Part shown: positions 34,225-43,687 of the stretch, piece by piece
Layout of the letters: each line of letters starts with the position of its first letter
How positions within the stretch are numbered: the stretch's first letter is position 1
DNA from: Hyphomicrobiales bacterium
Lineage (GTDB): Bacteria > Pseudomonadota > Alphaproteobacteria > Rhizobiales > Rhizobiaceae
Length of the DNA stretch: 64,000 nt
Assembly (NCBI GenBank): GCA_900465665.1
Contig: UBJO01000069.1
Location: forward strand, 1 to 64,000
Direction: 5' to 3'
Program-made: the position numbers and the translations under genes
Notes under the pieces: model-generated
The model's input: the letters and a program-made list of their open reading frames with translations, nothing else
The model's database searches: none
What the model was told of the DNA's origin: nothing

Positions 34225-35232
34225 ATGCGATTTTTCCTGTTTGCCGTGGCCGCGGCGTTTACTGCCCTATCGAACCTCGTGCCCGCGTTGGCATGGGCGG
34301 CGGAGACCACGACTTATCCGATCACCATCAGGCATGCGTTCGGCACCACCGTTATCAACGAGAAGCCCGAGCGTATCGCAACGGTGGAATGGGCAAACCA
34401 CGAAGTTCCGCTCGCGCTCGGCATCGTTCCCGTCGGCATGGCGCGCGCCAATTTCGGTGACGACGACGAGGATGGCGTTTTGCCCTGGAACACTGCGAGG
34501 CTGAAGGAATTGCATGCCGAGACGCCCGTCCTGTTCGACGAAGGCGACGGCATCGATTTCGAGGCGGTCGCGGCTACAAAGCCGGATGTTATTCTCGCAG
34601 CTTATTCCGGAATGAGCCAGGCCGACTACGAGACGTTGAGCCAGATCGCACCTGTCGTGGCCTATCCGGAGGCACCGTACTCCACCGATTGGCGGGAAAC
34701 GATCCGGATGGATAGCGCCGGCATGGGTATGGCCGCGGAAGGCGAGGCTTTGATCGCCAAGATCGATAATGAGATCGCGCAGGCAGTGGCCGGCCATCCC
34801 GAGCTCGAGGGAAAATCAGCGATGTTCATCACCCATCTCAACGCAACAGATCTGAGCATCGTCAACTTCTATACGGCCAACGATACGCGGGTGAAGTATT
34901 TCGCCGATCTCGGTCTTACGTCGCCCAAGAGCGTCGTCGAGGCCTCGCAACCCGGCAAGTTCTCCGGCTCAGTCAGTGCCGAACATGTCGACAGTTTTGA
35001 CGATGTCGATATCCTCGTCACCTATGGCGGGCAGAAGCTGCTCGATGCGCTGGATGCCAGTCCGCTCTTGTCCAAGATGCCGGCTGTGGCCAACGGCTCG
35101 CTCGTCTTGCTTGGAAACAATCCTGTTGGAAACGCCGCGAACCCGACGCCGCTTTCGGTATCCTGGGTGCTGAAGGATTATGTCGAACTGCTGTCCGAGG
35201 CAGCCAGGAAGCCGGCCAGCAAGTCGAAATGA
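34225..35232 (+). CDS. Iron-siderophore ABC transporter, periplasmic binding protein
   Basis: A 335-residue protein of the FhuD/FepB class III fold. The signal peptide ends ALAWAAET, with no lipobox, so it is a free periplasmic protein. Visible landmarks are EKPERIATVEWANHEVPLAL, ATKPDVILAAYSGMSQADYE, LSQIAPVVAYPEAPY and SAEHVDSFDDVDILVTYGG. It delivers the ferri-siderophore to the FecCD permeases encoded next. Its stop overlaps the next start. The whole five-gene run 34225-39203 is one operon, with an iron box in front. Confidence 0.9.
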   Translation: MRFFLFAVAAAFTALSNLVPALAWAAETTTYPITIRHAFGTTVINEKPERIATVEWANHEVPLALGIVPVGMARANFGDDDEDGVLPWNTARLKELHAETPVLFDEGDGIDFEAVAATKPDVILAAYSGMSQADYETLSQIAPVVAYPEAPYSTDWRETIRMDSAGMGMAAEGEALIAKIDNEIAQAVAGHPELEGKSAMFITHLNATDLSIVNFYTANDTRVKYFADLGLTSPKSVVEASQPGKFSGSVSAEHVDSFDDVDILVTYGGQKLLDALDASPLLSKMPAVANGSLVLLGNNPVGNAANPTPLSVSWVLKDYVELLSEAARKPASKSK

Positions 35233-36275
35233 GCGTTATAGCCTTCAAGTCAGACCATCGTGGCGCGGGCGTGATCGCGCGTTCGAACGCAGGACGCGGC
35301 CTCTGGCTGCTTTGCCTGGCTTCGCTGCTTGCTGTGCTGTGCTTTTTTTCCGTCACGACAGGAGCGCGCAATGTGGGCTGGCCGGATATCGTCATGGCCC
35401 TGCGCGGAGAAACGCAGACGATCGGTCAATCGGCGGTGGCTCTGCGTATTCCACGGACGCTGCTCGCGGTCCTGGCCGGCGCAGCCCTAGGCCTTTCCGG
35501 AGCGATCATGCAGGGCGTCACGCGCAATCCGCTCGCCGATCCCGGCATCCTCGGCGTCAATATGGGCGCGTCGCTTGTCGTGGTCATCGGTGTCGCTTGG
35601 TTCGGTATGGATTCAGCCGACGCTTATATATGGACCGCAATTCTGGGCGCGGGCTGTGCAGCTTCCTTTGTCTACACGATCGGGTCGCTCGGGCGAGGCG
35701 GGGCAACACCTTTGAAGCTCGCGCTCGCCGGCGCTGCGACCTCCGTGGCATTTTCCGCCATGGTGATTGCGGTCGTATTGCCGCGTGGCGACATTGCCGG
35801 CGGCATCCGCTCCTGGCAGATCGGCGGCGTCGGCGGCGCAACCTTCGAACGCGTCCTTCCCGTGCTGCCTTTTCTCGCGGCTGGTTTTGCGATCAGCCTT
35901 CTGTCCGCACGCAAGCTGAATTCGCTGGCGCTCGGCGATGAGCTGGCCGCCGGGCTTGGAGAAAGGGTTGCCGTGGCGCGAGCAATCGCCTCGCTGGGTG
36001 CCATCCTGCTATGTGGTGGCGTTACTGCGGTCTGTGGCCCTATCGGCTTCCTCGGACTGGTTGTGCCGCATCTGTGCCGGCTGCTGATCGGCACGGATCA
36101 TCGTTGGCTTCTACCGTTCTCGGCAGTTGGCGGCGCCTGCCTGCTGACACTCGCCGATATCGCGGGTCGTATCGTCGCGAGGCCGTCCGAAATCGATGTT
36201 GGGATCGTCACCGCGCTCATCGGGGCGCCGTTCTTCATCTGGATCGTCAGACGACAGCGGGTGCGCGAATTGTGA
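35229..36275 (+). CDS. Iron-siderophore ABC transporter permease (FecCD family), first
   Basis: A 348-residue inner-membrane permease with about ten membrane segments. Family landmarks: RIPRTLLAVLAGAALGLSGA, MQGVTRNPLADPGILGVNMG and GPIGFLGLVVPHLCRLLIGT (the cytoplasmic coupling region to the ATPase). It starts inside the stop of the binding-protein gene (ATGA) and ends overlapping the second permease. The two permeases form the heterodimeric channel. Confidence 0.92.
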   Translation: MSVIAFKSDHRGAGVIARSNAGRGLWLLCLASLLAVLCFFSVTTGARNVGWPDIVMALRGETQTIGQSAVALRIPRTLLAVLAGAALGLSGAIMQGVTRNPLADPGILGVNMGASLVVVIGVAWFGMDSADAYIWTAILGAGCAASFVYTIGSLGRGGATPLKLALAGAATSVAFSAMVIAVVLPRGDIAGGIRSWQIGGVGGATFERVLPVLPFLAAGFAISLLSARKLNSLALGDELAAGLGERVAVARAIASLGAILLCGGVTAVCGPIGFLGLVVPHLCRLLIGTDHRWLLPFSAVGGACLLTLADIAGRIVARPSEIDVGIVTALIGAPFFIWIVRRQRVREL

Positions 36276-37312
36276 CCATCATGCTGCCAACTCTCGATTT
36301 GATCGTATCGGTGCGGCGGCACCGCTCGCGTTGCCGTGCCATTATGGTCATGGCACTTGTTGTGATCATCGTTGCGCTTTTCGTCCTGACATTGGTGCTC
36401 GGGCAATCTTACACGCCGATTTCCGATGTATGCAGGGTCCTGATGGGCGAAAATGTTGCCGGTGCCAGCTTCACGGTGGGTCAGTTGCGGCTGCCGAGAG
36501 CGGTAATCGCTGTATTGGCGGGACTAAGCTTCGGACTCGGCGGTGTCGCCTTCCAGACGATGCTGCGCAATCCGCTCGCGAGCCCCGATATTATCGGCAT
36601 CACATCAGGAGCGAGCGCGGCCGCGGTCTTCGCCATCGTCTTGCTGGCGATGAAGGGGCCGGCCGTCTGCGTACTGGCGGTCGCCGCCGGTCTCGGCGTC
36701 GCCGTTTTGGTCTACGCGTTGTCGTTTCGAAACGGCGTCTCTGGAACGCGGCTAATCCTTGTCGGTATCGGCATTTCGGCCATGCTGGAAAGCGTCATCG
36801 CCTATATTCTTTCAGCCGCGCCATCGTGGACGTTGCAGGATGCAATGCGCTGGTTGACCGGCAGTCTGAACGGAGCCCAGTTCGGCCAGGCGTTGCCATT
36901 GTTGCTTGCGCTTGTGGTCTTCGGCGGCATTCTGATGAGCCGGGCGCGTGATCTCGACGCATTGCGGATGGGTGACGATATGGCCGCAGCCCTCGGCGTC
37001 AGGATCTCGACAACCCGAATGCTTGTTGTCATCGGCGCTGTGGGCATGATCGCATCGGCGACCGCGGTCACCGGCCCAATAGCCTTTGTCGCGTTCCTGT
37101 CCGGTCCGATTGCAACGCGCATCATCGGTGCCAGTGGGTCGCTGCTAATCCCGTCCGCGCTGGTCGGCGCGATCCTTGTGCTTGGCGGAGACTACGTCGG
37201 CCAGTTCCTGCTACCGGGCCGCTATCCCGTCGGCGTCGTGACCGGCGCTCTCGGCGCCCCCTACCTGATTTATCTGATCATACGCGTCAACCGCAGTGGA
37301 GGCTCGCTATGA
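36272..37312 (+). CDS. Iron-siderophore ABC transporter permease (FecCD family), second
   Basis: A 346-residue permease; the GTG at 36272 overlaps the previous stop (GTGA), though the ATG at 36281 is also possible. It shows RLPRAVIAVLAGLSFGLGGV, MLRNPLASPDIIGITSGASA and GPIAFVAFLSGPIATRIIGA. It pairs with the permease at 35229. The frame is open much further upstream but that part lies over the first permease and is not real. Confidence 0.92.
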   Translation: MTIMLPTLDLIVSVRRHRSRCRAIMVMALVVIIVALFVLTLVLGQSYTPISDVCRVLMGENVAGASFTVGQLRLPRAVIAVLAGLSFGLGGVAFQTMLRNPLASPDIIGITSGASAAAVFAIVLLAMKGPAVCVLAVAAGLGVAVLVYALSFRNGVSGTRLILVGIGISAMLESVIAYILSAAPSWTLQDAMRWLTGSLNGAQFGQALPLLLALVVFGGILMSRARDLDALRMGDDMAAALGVRISTTRMLVVIGAVGMIASATAVTGPIAFVAFLSGPIATRIIGASGSLLIPSALVGAILVLGGDYVGQFLLPGRYPVGVVTGALGAPYLIYLIIRVNRSGGSL

Positions 37313-38133
37313 CTGCCCATACCCTCAATGCCACCGGCATCACAGCCGGTTACGGCGATACCGAAGTTCTTCACGGCCTCGACCTGGCCGTGCCACCGGG
37401 ACGGATCACGGCAATCGTCGGCGCCAATGCCTGCGGAAAGTCGACGTTGCTGCGCGCCATGTCCAGGCTGCTGTTTCCGCGAGAGGGCCATGTACTGCTC
37501 GATGGAAAATCGATCCATCGGATCGCGCCACGTCAACTTGCGCGCACGCTGGGGCTGTTGCCCCAGCAGCCGATCGCGCCCGAGGGGATCACCGTGTCCG
37601 ATCTCGTCGGACGCGGTCGGCATCCGCATCACAGCATGTTCTCGCGCTGGACGAAGAGCGACGACGAAGCCGTGGAAAGCGCGCTTACCTCGACGCGAAC
37701 TGCTGACCTCGCGGAGCGGTCGGTAGACGAACTTTCGGGCGGACAGCGTCAACGTGTGTGGATCGCCATGGCGCTTGCTCAGCAAACGGATATCCTGCTT
37801 CTGGACGAGCCGACGACCTTCCTCGACATCAGCCATCAGGTCGAAGTTCTCGACCTTTTGACCGACCTCAATTGGGAACGCGGCACGACTGTCATCATGG
37901 TGCTCCATGATCTCAATCTCGCCGCGCGCTATGCGGATTACCTGGTCGCCTTGCGCGACGGGCGTGTGGTGGTCACGGGTGCGCCGCAAGAGGTTTTGAC
38001 GCAGGCGACCGTCCGGCACGTTTTCGGGATCGAAAGCGAGATCATCATCGATCCCGTCTCCAACCGACCGATGATGCTACCGATTGGACGGCATCGGCTC
38101 GCCGGATGCAAAAGTCAGGCGCTACGTACCTGA
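37309..38133 (+). CDS. Iron-siderophore ABC transporter ATP-binding protein
   Basis: A 274-residue ATPase of the FecE/FhuC type: Walker A GANACGKST (Ala in place of the usual Gly), Q-loop LLPQQP, signature LSGGQRQRVWIA, Walker B ILLLDEPTTFLD and H-loop VLHDLNLA. It drives uptake through the two FecCD permeases. It starts by ATGA overlap with the second permease and its end overlaps the next gene by 28 bases. Function as ferri-siderophore importer follows from the operon. Confidence 0.93.
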   Translation: MTAHTLNATGITAGYGDTEVLHGLDLAVPPGRITAIVGANACGKSTLLRAMSRLLFPREGHVLLDGKSIHRIAPRQLARTLGLLPQQPIAPEGITVSDLVGRGRHPHHSMFSRWTKSDDEAVESALTSTRTADLAERSVDELSGGQRQRVWIAMALAQQTDILLLDEPTTFLDISHQVEVLDLLTDLNWERGTTVIMVLHDLNLAARYADYLVALRDGRVVVTGAPQEVLTQATVRHVFGIESEIIIDPVSNRPMMLPIGRHRLAGCKSQALRT

Positions 38134-39203
38134 GCGCGGTTTACGAATTCCAGCTTTCGGGGATAGCCTATCCGCAGGATCCGGCGAATATGCTCGAGGA
38201 GATATGCAAGCATTTCGTGGAGCATGCCGAGGTGCTAAGAAACGCCAACCATGCCATGTTGAAAAGCTCATTTGGTACGGCCAGCATCCGTCTTCAGGAC
38301 CGAAAGCTGCTTATCGACCTGAACTGTCGGTCGGAACACGGCCTGCAGATGTTCCGCACGAGCCTTGCTGAGCACCTGTTTTATTTCGCAGGTGAGACAG
38401 ACTTTGACCTCGAATGGTCGCAGCCCGTTTCGGCAGCGTTGCTGCCGAACCTTCATGAGGTCACGGTGACCGGGGTGGAAGATGTCACACCCCATATGCG
38501 GCGGGTAAAGGTCCGCTGTGCTGACGTTGGCCCTTTTATCGGCGGCGACATGCATGTGCGCATCCTCGTGCTGCCAAAAGGACGGCAGCCGGTCTGGCCC
38601 CGCTATCGCGAAAATGGCCGTATTGCGTGGCCCGACGGCGAGGATGAGCTTCTCGTGCGCGCCTACACGATCCGCGCTGTCGACGTCGAACGTGAAGAAC
38701 TATGGATCGACTTCTTTCAGCATCCAATGCCTGGCGTAACGACACCAGGCGCTGACTTCGCGTCCAATTGCCAGATTGGCGATCGGCTTGGCTTGCTTGG
38801 TCCGGGCAGCGGCGGCCTGCCGGTGTCGTCTCGCATACCGCTCGTTGGTGACGAAAGTGCATTGCCAGCGATTGCCCGCATCATTGCCGAAGTTGCGCCT
38901 GGGACGCAGATCGAGGCGATCATCGAAGTCGAAGATAGCCGCGAGGAACAGTCGCTGTCGACCGAAGGGACACTGAAAGTGCGCTGGTTACATCGGAAGG
39001 CTTATGCTCCGGGTGCACAGCATGTTCTGGCGCAACAGGCCAAGGCCGCAATCATCGCCTCGAGCCCCCATACCTTCGTTTGGGTCGCCTGTGAAAAGGA
39101 AGAGGCCCGGTCAGTGCGTAGCTTGCTTAAGAGCCGCAAGCATGACAAAAAGTCGATGTATGTTGCCTGGTACTGGGAACGGGATGCGGGGCAGTCAGTC
39201 TAA
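38106..39203 (+). CDS. Siderophore-interacting protein (ferric reductase) with N-terminal DUF2218
   Basis: A 365-residue protein. Residues 1-100 are a DUF2218 domain (LEEICKHFVEHAEVLRNANH); from about 110 follows the SIP/ViuB fold: FAD-binding barrel with VRAYTIRAVDVEREELWIDF and LGLLGPGSGGLP, and an NAD(P)-like C-terminal half (PLVGDESALPAIARIIAE, WVACEKEEARSVRSLLKS). It should release iron from imported ferri-siderophores by reduction in the cytoplasm. Fusion of the two domains is known in proteobacteria. It is the last gene of the uptake operon. Confidence 0.9.
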   Translation: MQKSGATYLSAVYEFQLSGIAYPQDPANMLEEICKHFVEHAEVLRNANHAMLKSSFGTASIRLQDRKLLIDLNCRSEHGLQMFRTSLAEHLFYFAGETDFDLEWSQPVSAALLPNLHEVTVTGVEDVTPHMRRVKVRCADVGPFIGGDMHVRILVLPKGRQPVWPRYRENGRIAWPDGEDELLVRAYTIRAVDVEREELWIDFFQHPMPGVTTPGADFASNCQIGDRLGLLGPGSGGLPVSSRIPLVGDESALPAIARIIAEVAPGTQIEAIIEVEDSREEQSLSTEGTLKVRWLHRKAYAPGAQHVLAQQAKAAIIASSPHTFVWVACEKEEARSVRSLLKSRKHDKKSMYVAWYWERDAGQSV

Positions 39204-39473
39204 CTGGGGTCGCGGTGCCGTTGTACCATATCGCTGAACTCAATATTCCGCCATTCACCTAAGACTTAGTTTTTGTGACAAGGCCCACACTCTTCTGCGC
39301 AGTTGCGCGCCCCGGCGGCAGGATATCAGGCCAGCGGATTTGCTGGCTCGTAGGTCCAGATCTCATCAAAAACCGCGACTTGATTTCAAACGGGGTAGCA
39401 ATCGTTGCTTGCTGCGGTCTGTTCCGAACGACGCTCGCCACGTCCTCGACGAGGCTCAGCGCCGCGCAAAAAT

Positions 39474-40619
39474 CTAGCGCTTGGCCAGCGCATGTTCCAT
39501 ACGGTTGAGACCCTCGCTCAGAAGCGATCGCGGGCAACCAAAGTTGACACGGATATAGTCTCCATAGGCCACCCCAAATTCAGATCCTGCGCTGAAACCC
39601 ACCTTGCCGTGTTCGAGGAAGAATGCCTGCGGATCCGGCGTCAGGTCCATGTCACGGCAGTCGAGCCAGGCAAGAAAGGTGGCTTGCGCCTTCACCAACC
39701 TGATGGCGGGGAAACGGGACGCGATCTCTTGGGAAAGGTAGTCGCGGTTGGCTTGGATATAGCCGAGCATCTTCTCTTTCCACGACATAGCGTGCGCGTA
39801 GGCCGCAAGCGTCGCCTCGAGACCAAGGATGTTGACACTGTCGACCATTCCGAGTTTCGACTGCGCGAAGCGTTCGCGGATATCCTTGTTCTGAACGATC
39901 GCGAACGCCGTCTTTAGACCGGCGATATTGTAGGTCTTGCTGGCGGCCATCAGGGTGACGGTGCGGTTCGCGGTCTCGTCGGAAAGCGTTGCGATCGGGA
40001 TGTGGCGGCGGCCGTCGAAGAGCAGGTCGCAATGGATCTCGTCGGAGATGATCAGTGCATCATTGTTTTCGCAAAGCGCGGTGATCTCCGCGAGCTCGTC
40101 TTTTGTGAACACTTTGCCGGTCGGGTTCTGCGGATTGCAGAGCAGCAGCGCGCGTGATTTGGCAAGCGCAGAAGCCAGCGGGCCGACATCCATCACGTAG
40201 CCCTGCCCGGTCGCCCTGAGCGGCACTTCGTTGCGAACAAGACCCCAATGACCGGCCGCATTGAGGATGGGGCGGTAGACTGGCGTTTGCACCACCAGCC
40301 CGTCGCCGGGCTCCAGCATCGCCTTCAATGCCATGTTGAAGCCGGGCTCCACGCCCGGCAGGAACACGATGTCGTCTGCTGTGATCAACCAATCGTATTT
40401 AGAGGCCATATCCTCGACGATCCGGGCGCGCAGCTCGTCGCGGGCGACGCCATAGCCGAGCATCGGATGTTCGAGCCGGCTGCGGATCGCGTCGACGATC
40501 TCGGGGGCCGCGGGAAAGTCCATATCGGCGACCCACATGGGAAGGATATCGGCCGGGTATCTGCTCCATTTCGAGCTGCCAGTGCCGCGGCGCTCATGCA
40601 CAGCATCGAAATCGGTCAT
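39474..40619 (-). CDS. PLP-dependent C-S lyase (MalY/PatB family)
   Basis: A 381-residue fold-type I aminotransferase-like enzyme. The PLP lysine is in LMAASKTYNIAGLK; other family marks are ILPMWVADMDFPAAPEI near the start, NPQNPTGKVF, and ISDEIHCDLLF with the Asp that contacts the pyridine nitrogen. MalY/PatB enzymes split cystathionine or cysteine conjugates to a thiol, pyruvate and ammonia. Here it is the last gene of a five-gene operon with amidohydrolase, racemase and a lyase, and a sulfurtransferase gene lies nearby, so a sulfur-containing substrate is plausible. The spacing to the SDR gene is three bases. Confidence 0.9.
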   Translation of the reverse strand: MTDFDAVHERRGTGSSKWSRYPADILPMWVADMDFPAAPEIVDAIRSRLEHPMLGYGVARDELRARIVEDMASKYDWLITADDIVFLPGVEPGFNMALKAMLEPGDGLVVQTPVYRPILNAAGHWGLVRNEVPLRATGQGYVMDVGPLASALAKSRALLLCNPQNPTGKVFTKDELAEITALCENNDALIISDEIHCDLLFDGRRHIPIATLSDETANRTVTLMAASKTYNIAGLKTAFAIVQNKDIRERFAQSKLGMVDSVNILGLEATLAAYAHAMSWKEKMLGYIQANRDYLSQEIASRFPAIRLVKAQATFLAWLDCRDMDLTPDPQAFFLEHGKVGFSAGSEFGVAYGDYIRVNFGCPRSLLSEGLNRMEHALAKR

Positions 40620-40622
40620 GGC

Positions 40623-41381
40623 TTACAGTCCCCTGATCATGCCGCCATCGACGCGGATGGACGACCCCGTGACATAGCTGGCCTGAGAACTCGCCAGGAA
40701 TACTGCGACGGCCGCGAATTCCTCGGGCTTGCCGTAACGGCCGACCGGGATTTCGTTGCGCGATGCTTCCTGTACGGCTTCGAGCGATGCACCGGTCTTG
40801 TCGGCCTTGATGCCATCCAGCTCGCGGACGCGGTCGGTGGCGATGCGGCCGGGGAGGATCATGTTGACGGTGATGCCGTGGCGGGCGACCTCGGAGGCGA
40901 GCGTCTTCGACCAGCCGGCGACAGCGGCGCGCACACCGTTCGACAAAGCGAGATTGGCGATCGGCTGGACGACGCCGGAAGAGCCGATGGTGATGACGCG
41001 GCCCCAATTGCGAGCGATCATGCCTGTTAGCATGGCGTCGGTAATCGAGAAGATCGAGGTCGCCATTGACTGGAAGGCTGAAACCCAGCTTTCCGAGGAC
41101 TGACCGAGCGCCGGACCGGCCTTTGGACCGCCTGAATTGTTGACGACGATATCGACGCCGCCTTCAGCGTTGAGCTTCTCGATGAGCGCTGCGACCGAAG
41201 CGGCATTGGAGAGATCGACGGACACGGGAACGATGTTGTCGGTCGCCTGGATCTTGTCGGCGCTGCGGGCAGCGGCGAAGACCTTGACGCCTTCGGCCGC
41301 GAGCCCGGCCGCGATCGCGGCGCCTAGGCCGCGGCTGGCGCCGAGAACGAGTGCCTTCTTACCAGAGATGTGCAGGTCCAT
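40623..41381 (-). CDS. Short-chain dehydrogenase/reductase, atypical active site
   Basis: A 252-residue SDR with the NAD(P) site GASRGLGAAIAAG, NNSGG, and the C-terminal ASYVTGSSIRVDGGMIRG. The catalytic Ser is in ITIGSSGVV, but the usual YxxxK is replaced: the aligned stretch is NLALSNGVRAAVAGW (Ser and Arg where Tyr and Lys normally stand). A divergent SDR subgroup shows this pattern, and its chemistry is uncertain. It overlaps the DHDPS-like gene by one base (TAATG). Oxidoreductase or non-catalytic roles are both possible. Confidence 0.85.
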   Translation of the reverse strand: MDLHISGKKALVLGASRGLGAAIAAGLAAEGVKVFAAARSADKIQATDNIVPVSVDLSNAASVAALIEKLNAEGGVDIVVNNSGGPKAGPALGQSSESWVSAFQSMATSIFSITDAMLTGMIARNWGRVITIGSSGVVQPIANLALSNGVRAAVAGWSKTLASEVARHGITVNMILPGRIATDRVRELDGIKADKTGASLEAVQEASRNEIPVGRYGKPEEFAAVAVFLASSQASYVTGSSIRVDGGMIRGL

Positions 41382-42307
41382 TAGTTCAAATCTCCTAGTT
41401 TCTTTTCCTGGCGGGCAATCAGCCGCTCGACTTCGGCCACTGCCGCCGCGTTCAATACGGCACCGGGGCGGCGCTGGGCGGCGCTGGCGATCGCGCCGCG
41501 CTTGGCCAATAGATATTTGCGAACGGCGAGGCCGAGGCCTGGCTGCTGCTCGTAGCGCATGAGGGGAAGGAAGGCATCGAAGAGGTCGTGCGCCTCCTCA
41601 TGCCGGCCTTCATTGCTGAGCCGGCAAACATTCACCATCATTTCTGGATAGGCAAAGCCGGTCATGGCTCCATCGGCGCCGCGCTGCATTTCCTCCGGCA
41701 GGAAGACGCCGGCATTGCCGCAAAGAATCGAGACGCGTCTGCGACCCTTGGCCTCGGCGGAGCGCAGGTCGGTGATCTTCTGGAGGCCGGGCCAATCCTC
41801 GTGCTTCAGCATGACGATGCTCGGATGCGCCTCGAAAATCACGCCGAGCGTTTGCGAGCTGATCTGGACGCCGGTTGCCAGCGGAAAGTCCTGGAGGACG
41901 ATGGGGACGTCGGTGCCGATGGTTTCGACGACGTTGCGGTAGTAGGTGATAATCTGGTCGTCGGTGCGCAGGCTGGACGGCGGCGCGACCATGACGCCGG
42001 CGGCGCCGATATCCATCACCGCCTTCGTCAGTTCGCCGATCGCGGCAAGCCCTGGCGCAGAGACACCGACGACAACGGGCTTGCCGGCCGAGCGCGCGAG
42101 CGTCCGGCGCGTGACTTCGATCGATTCAGCCTGGGTTAGCTTTGGCGCTTCGCCCATCATGCCGAGGATCGTCAGGCCGTCGGCGCCTTTTTCATAGTAG
42201 AAATCGACCATGCTATCGATGCTGGGTGTGTCGATCGCGCCGCTTTCGTCGAAGGGGGTGCAGGCAATGACGAAGACGCCCGAAGTATCGGCTGTGATGT
42301 GTGACAT
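41381..42307 (-). CDS. Dihydrodipicolinate synthase-family lyase/aldolase
   Basis: A 308-residue TIM-barrel enzyme of the DapA/NAL superfamily. The Schiff-base Lys is in SIVMLKHEDWPG, and the pyruvate-carboxylate loop is LGMMGEAPKLTQAE. The usual active-site Tyr motif YNVP is replaced by QDFP (VLQDFPLATGV), so it is not a true lysine-biosynthesis enzyme; related family members cleave or dehydrate keto acids. Genetic coupling to the amidohydrolase (18-base gap) and racemase suggests it processes a ring-opened product. Confidence 0.88.
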   Translation of the reverse strand: MSHITADTSGVFVIACTPFDESGAIDTPSIDSMVDFYYEKGADGLTILGMMGEAPKLTQAESIEVTRRTLARSAGKPVVVGVSAPGLAAIGELTKAVMDIGAAGVMVAPPSSLRTDDQIITYYRNVVETIGTDVPIVLQDFPLATGVQISSQTLGVIFEAHPSIVMLKHEDWPGLQKITDLRSAEAKGRRRVSILCGNAGVFLPEEMQRGADGAMTGFAYPEMMVNVCRLSNEGRHEEAHDLFDAFLPLMRYEQQPGLGLAVRKYLLAKRGAIASAAQRRPGAVLNAAAVAEVERLIARQEKKLGDLN

Positions 42308-42325
42308 GTCTTATCCTCCTGTAAC

Positions 42326-43687
42326 TCAGAACCAGGCTGAATTGCCGCGGCCGACATACTGGCCGTCGCCGGGTGCGTTGACGATCTCCGTCCCATCATA
42401 GGCGAGCTTGCCGCCGACATAGGTGCGGGCGACGCGGACGCTAAATTCGCGGCCGTCGAACGGGCTCCAGCGGAGCTCGTCATGTGCCTTGGACGAATCC
42501 CAGACCTGCGATTCCATCTTGAGAATAGCGATGTCGGCATCCGCGCCGACGACGAGCGCGCCCTTGCGCGGCCACAAGCCAAAGAACTTGGCGGGGCGAT
42601 CGCACAACTGCTCGACGGTCAGGGTCAAGGCGTCGAAGCCTCGTATCTTGGCACCCGTGTAAAAGGCGGGCAGCAGGGTCTCAAGGCCGGGAACGCCGGC
42701 GCCGGCGTCGAAGATCGATGTCGTGAACTTGTTGTCGATCGGCCAACTGGAATGGTCGGAGCTGACGAAGGCGACACGGCCGGACACGACATCGTCCCAG
42801 AGCAGCTCGATCTGGCCGGGGCGGATCGGCGGGTTGACCTTCATCTTGGCGCCGAGCGCCGGGCCATCGATTTCGGGGTCGAGCCAGAGGTAGTGGATGC
42901 AGAGTTCGCCGGTGGCGCGATAGCCGTCCATCAGATAATTCTCGACCAGGTCAAAACCACGCGTCGTTGTCAGATGCACGATATGAGCGTGCGCGCCGGC
43001 GGCGGCTCCCAGTTCGAGGAACTGCGCGGTTGCGGCCATTTCAGCGGCCGGCGGCCGGCTTTCGGAATGGGCCTCGATGCCATCGCGGCCAGCGGCCTTG
43101 GCGGCGGCGATGTTGGCGCGAACGATTTCCTGGTCCTCATTGTGCACGCCGAGCGGGATCGCAGTCTCGGCCAGTGCGGTGAAGATCTCCAGCGTCTGGT
43201 TGGAGGATATGCGCGGGAAGCGGGTCGGGCTGCTTTCGAAGGTCGAGATCTTGAAGGCGACAACGCCACCCGCGATCAGGCCGTCGACCTCGTCGGTGGA
43301 CTGGCCGGGCATGACAGTCCCGTATAGGGCGACGTTGGAGTGGGCGTGCTCGCGGATCGCCGCGACCTTGTGATCGAGCCTTGCAACCGAATTGAGGGGG
43401 GCGGGATTGTCGTAGGGCATGTCGACAATGGTGGTGATGCCGCCGGCGACCGCCGAACGCGTGGTCGAGCGGATGCCGGGCAGGCCGCCATAGCTGCAGG
43501 CATGGGTTTGACCGTCAATGACGCCTGGGATGATCAGGTCGGCGCCGGCATCGAAACGATCGGTCGCATCGGGGGGGCAGCCGACACCAATCGCCGCGAT
43601 TTTGCTGTCACGGATGGCGATCCAGGCGTTCTCGAGCGGTCCCTCGGGCAAGACGGCTGTGCCGCAAATGACGATGTCGTAAGTCAT
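42326..43687 (-). CDS. Dihydroorotase/allantoinase-like cyclic amidohydrolase
   Basis: A 453-residue amidohydrolase of the hydantoinase/allantoinase type. The first metal motif reads PGVIDGQTHACSYGG: where most members have DxHxH, the first His is Gln. The carboxylated Lys is in VVAFKISTFES, further metal His are in GVHNEDQE and HIVHLTTTRG, and the late Asp is in VAFVSSDHSSWP. It should open a cyclic amide or ureide ring. It overlaps the racemase gene by four bases (ATGA), so the two steps are coupled. Exact substrate unknown. Confidence 0.88.
   Translation of the reverse strand: MTYDIVICGTAVLPEGPLENAWIAIRDSKIAAIGVGCPPDATDRFDAGADLIIPGVIDGQTHACSYGGLPGIRSTTRSAVAGGITTIVDMPYDNPAPLNSVARLDHKVAAIREHAHSNVALYGTVMPGQSTDEVDGLIAGGVVAFKISTFESSPTRFPRISSNQTLEIFTALAETAIPLGVHNEDQEIVRANIAAAKAAGRDGIEAHSESRPPAAEMAATAQFLELGAAAGAHAHIVHLTTTRGFDLVENYLMDGYRATGELCIHYLWLDPEIDGPALGAKMKVNPPIRPGQIELLWDDVVSGRVAFVSSDHSSWPIDNKFTTSIFDAGAGVPGLETLLPAFYTGAKIRGFDALTLTVEQLCDRPAKFFGLWPRKGALVVGADADIAILKMESQVWDSSKAHDELRWSPFDGREFSVRVARTYVGGKLAYDGTEIVNAPGDGQYVGRGNSAWF

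Noticed and set aside
36011..36271. N-terminal extension of the second FecCD permease to 433 residues.
   Set aside because: Lies inside the first permease gene and has no permease homology; the GTG at 36272 fits the overlap pattern.
39259..39473. Minus-strand frame ending in PPGRATAQKSVGLVTKTKS after the C-S lyase gene.
   Set aside because: Looks slightly protein-like but has no start independent of the lyase gene and no family.
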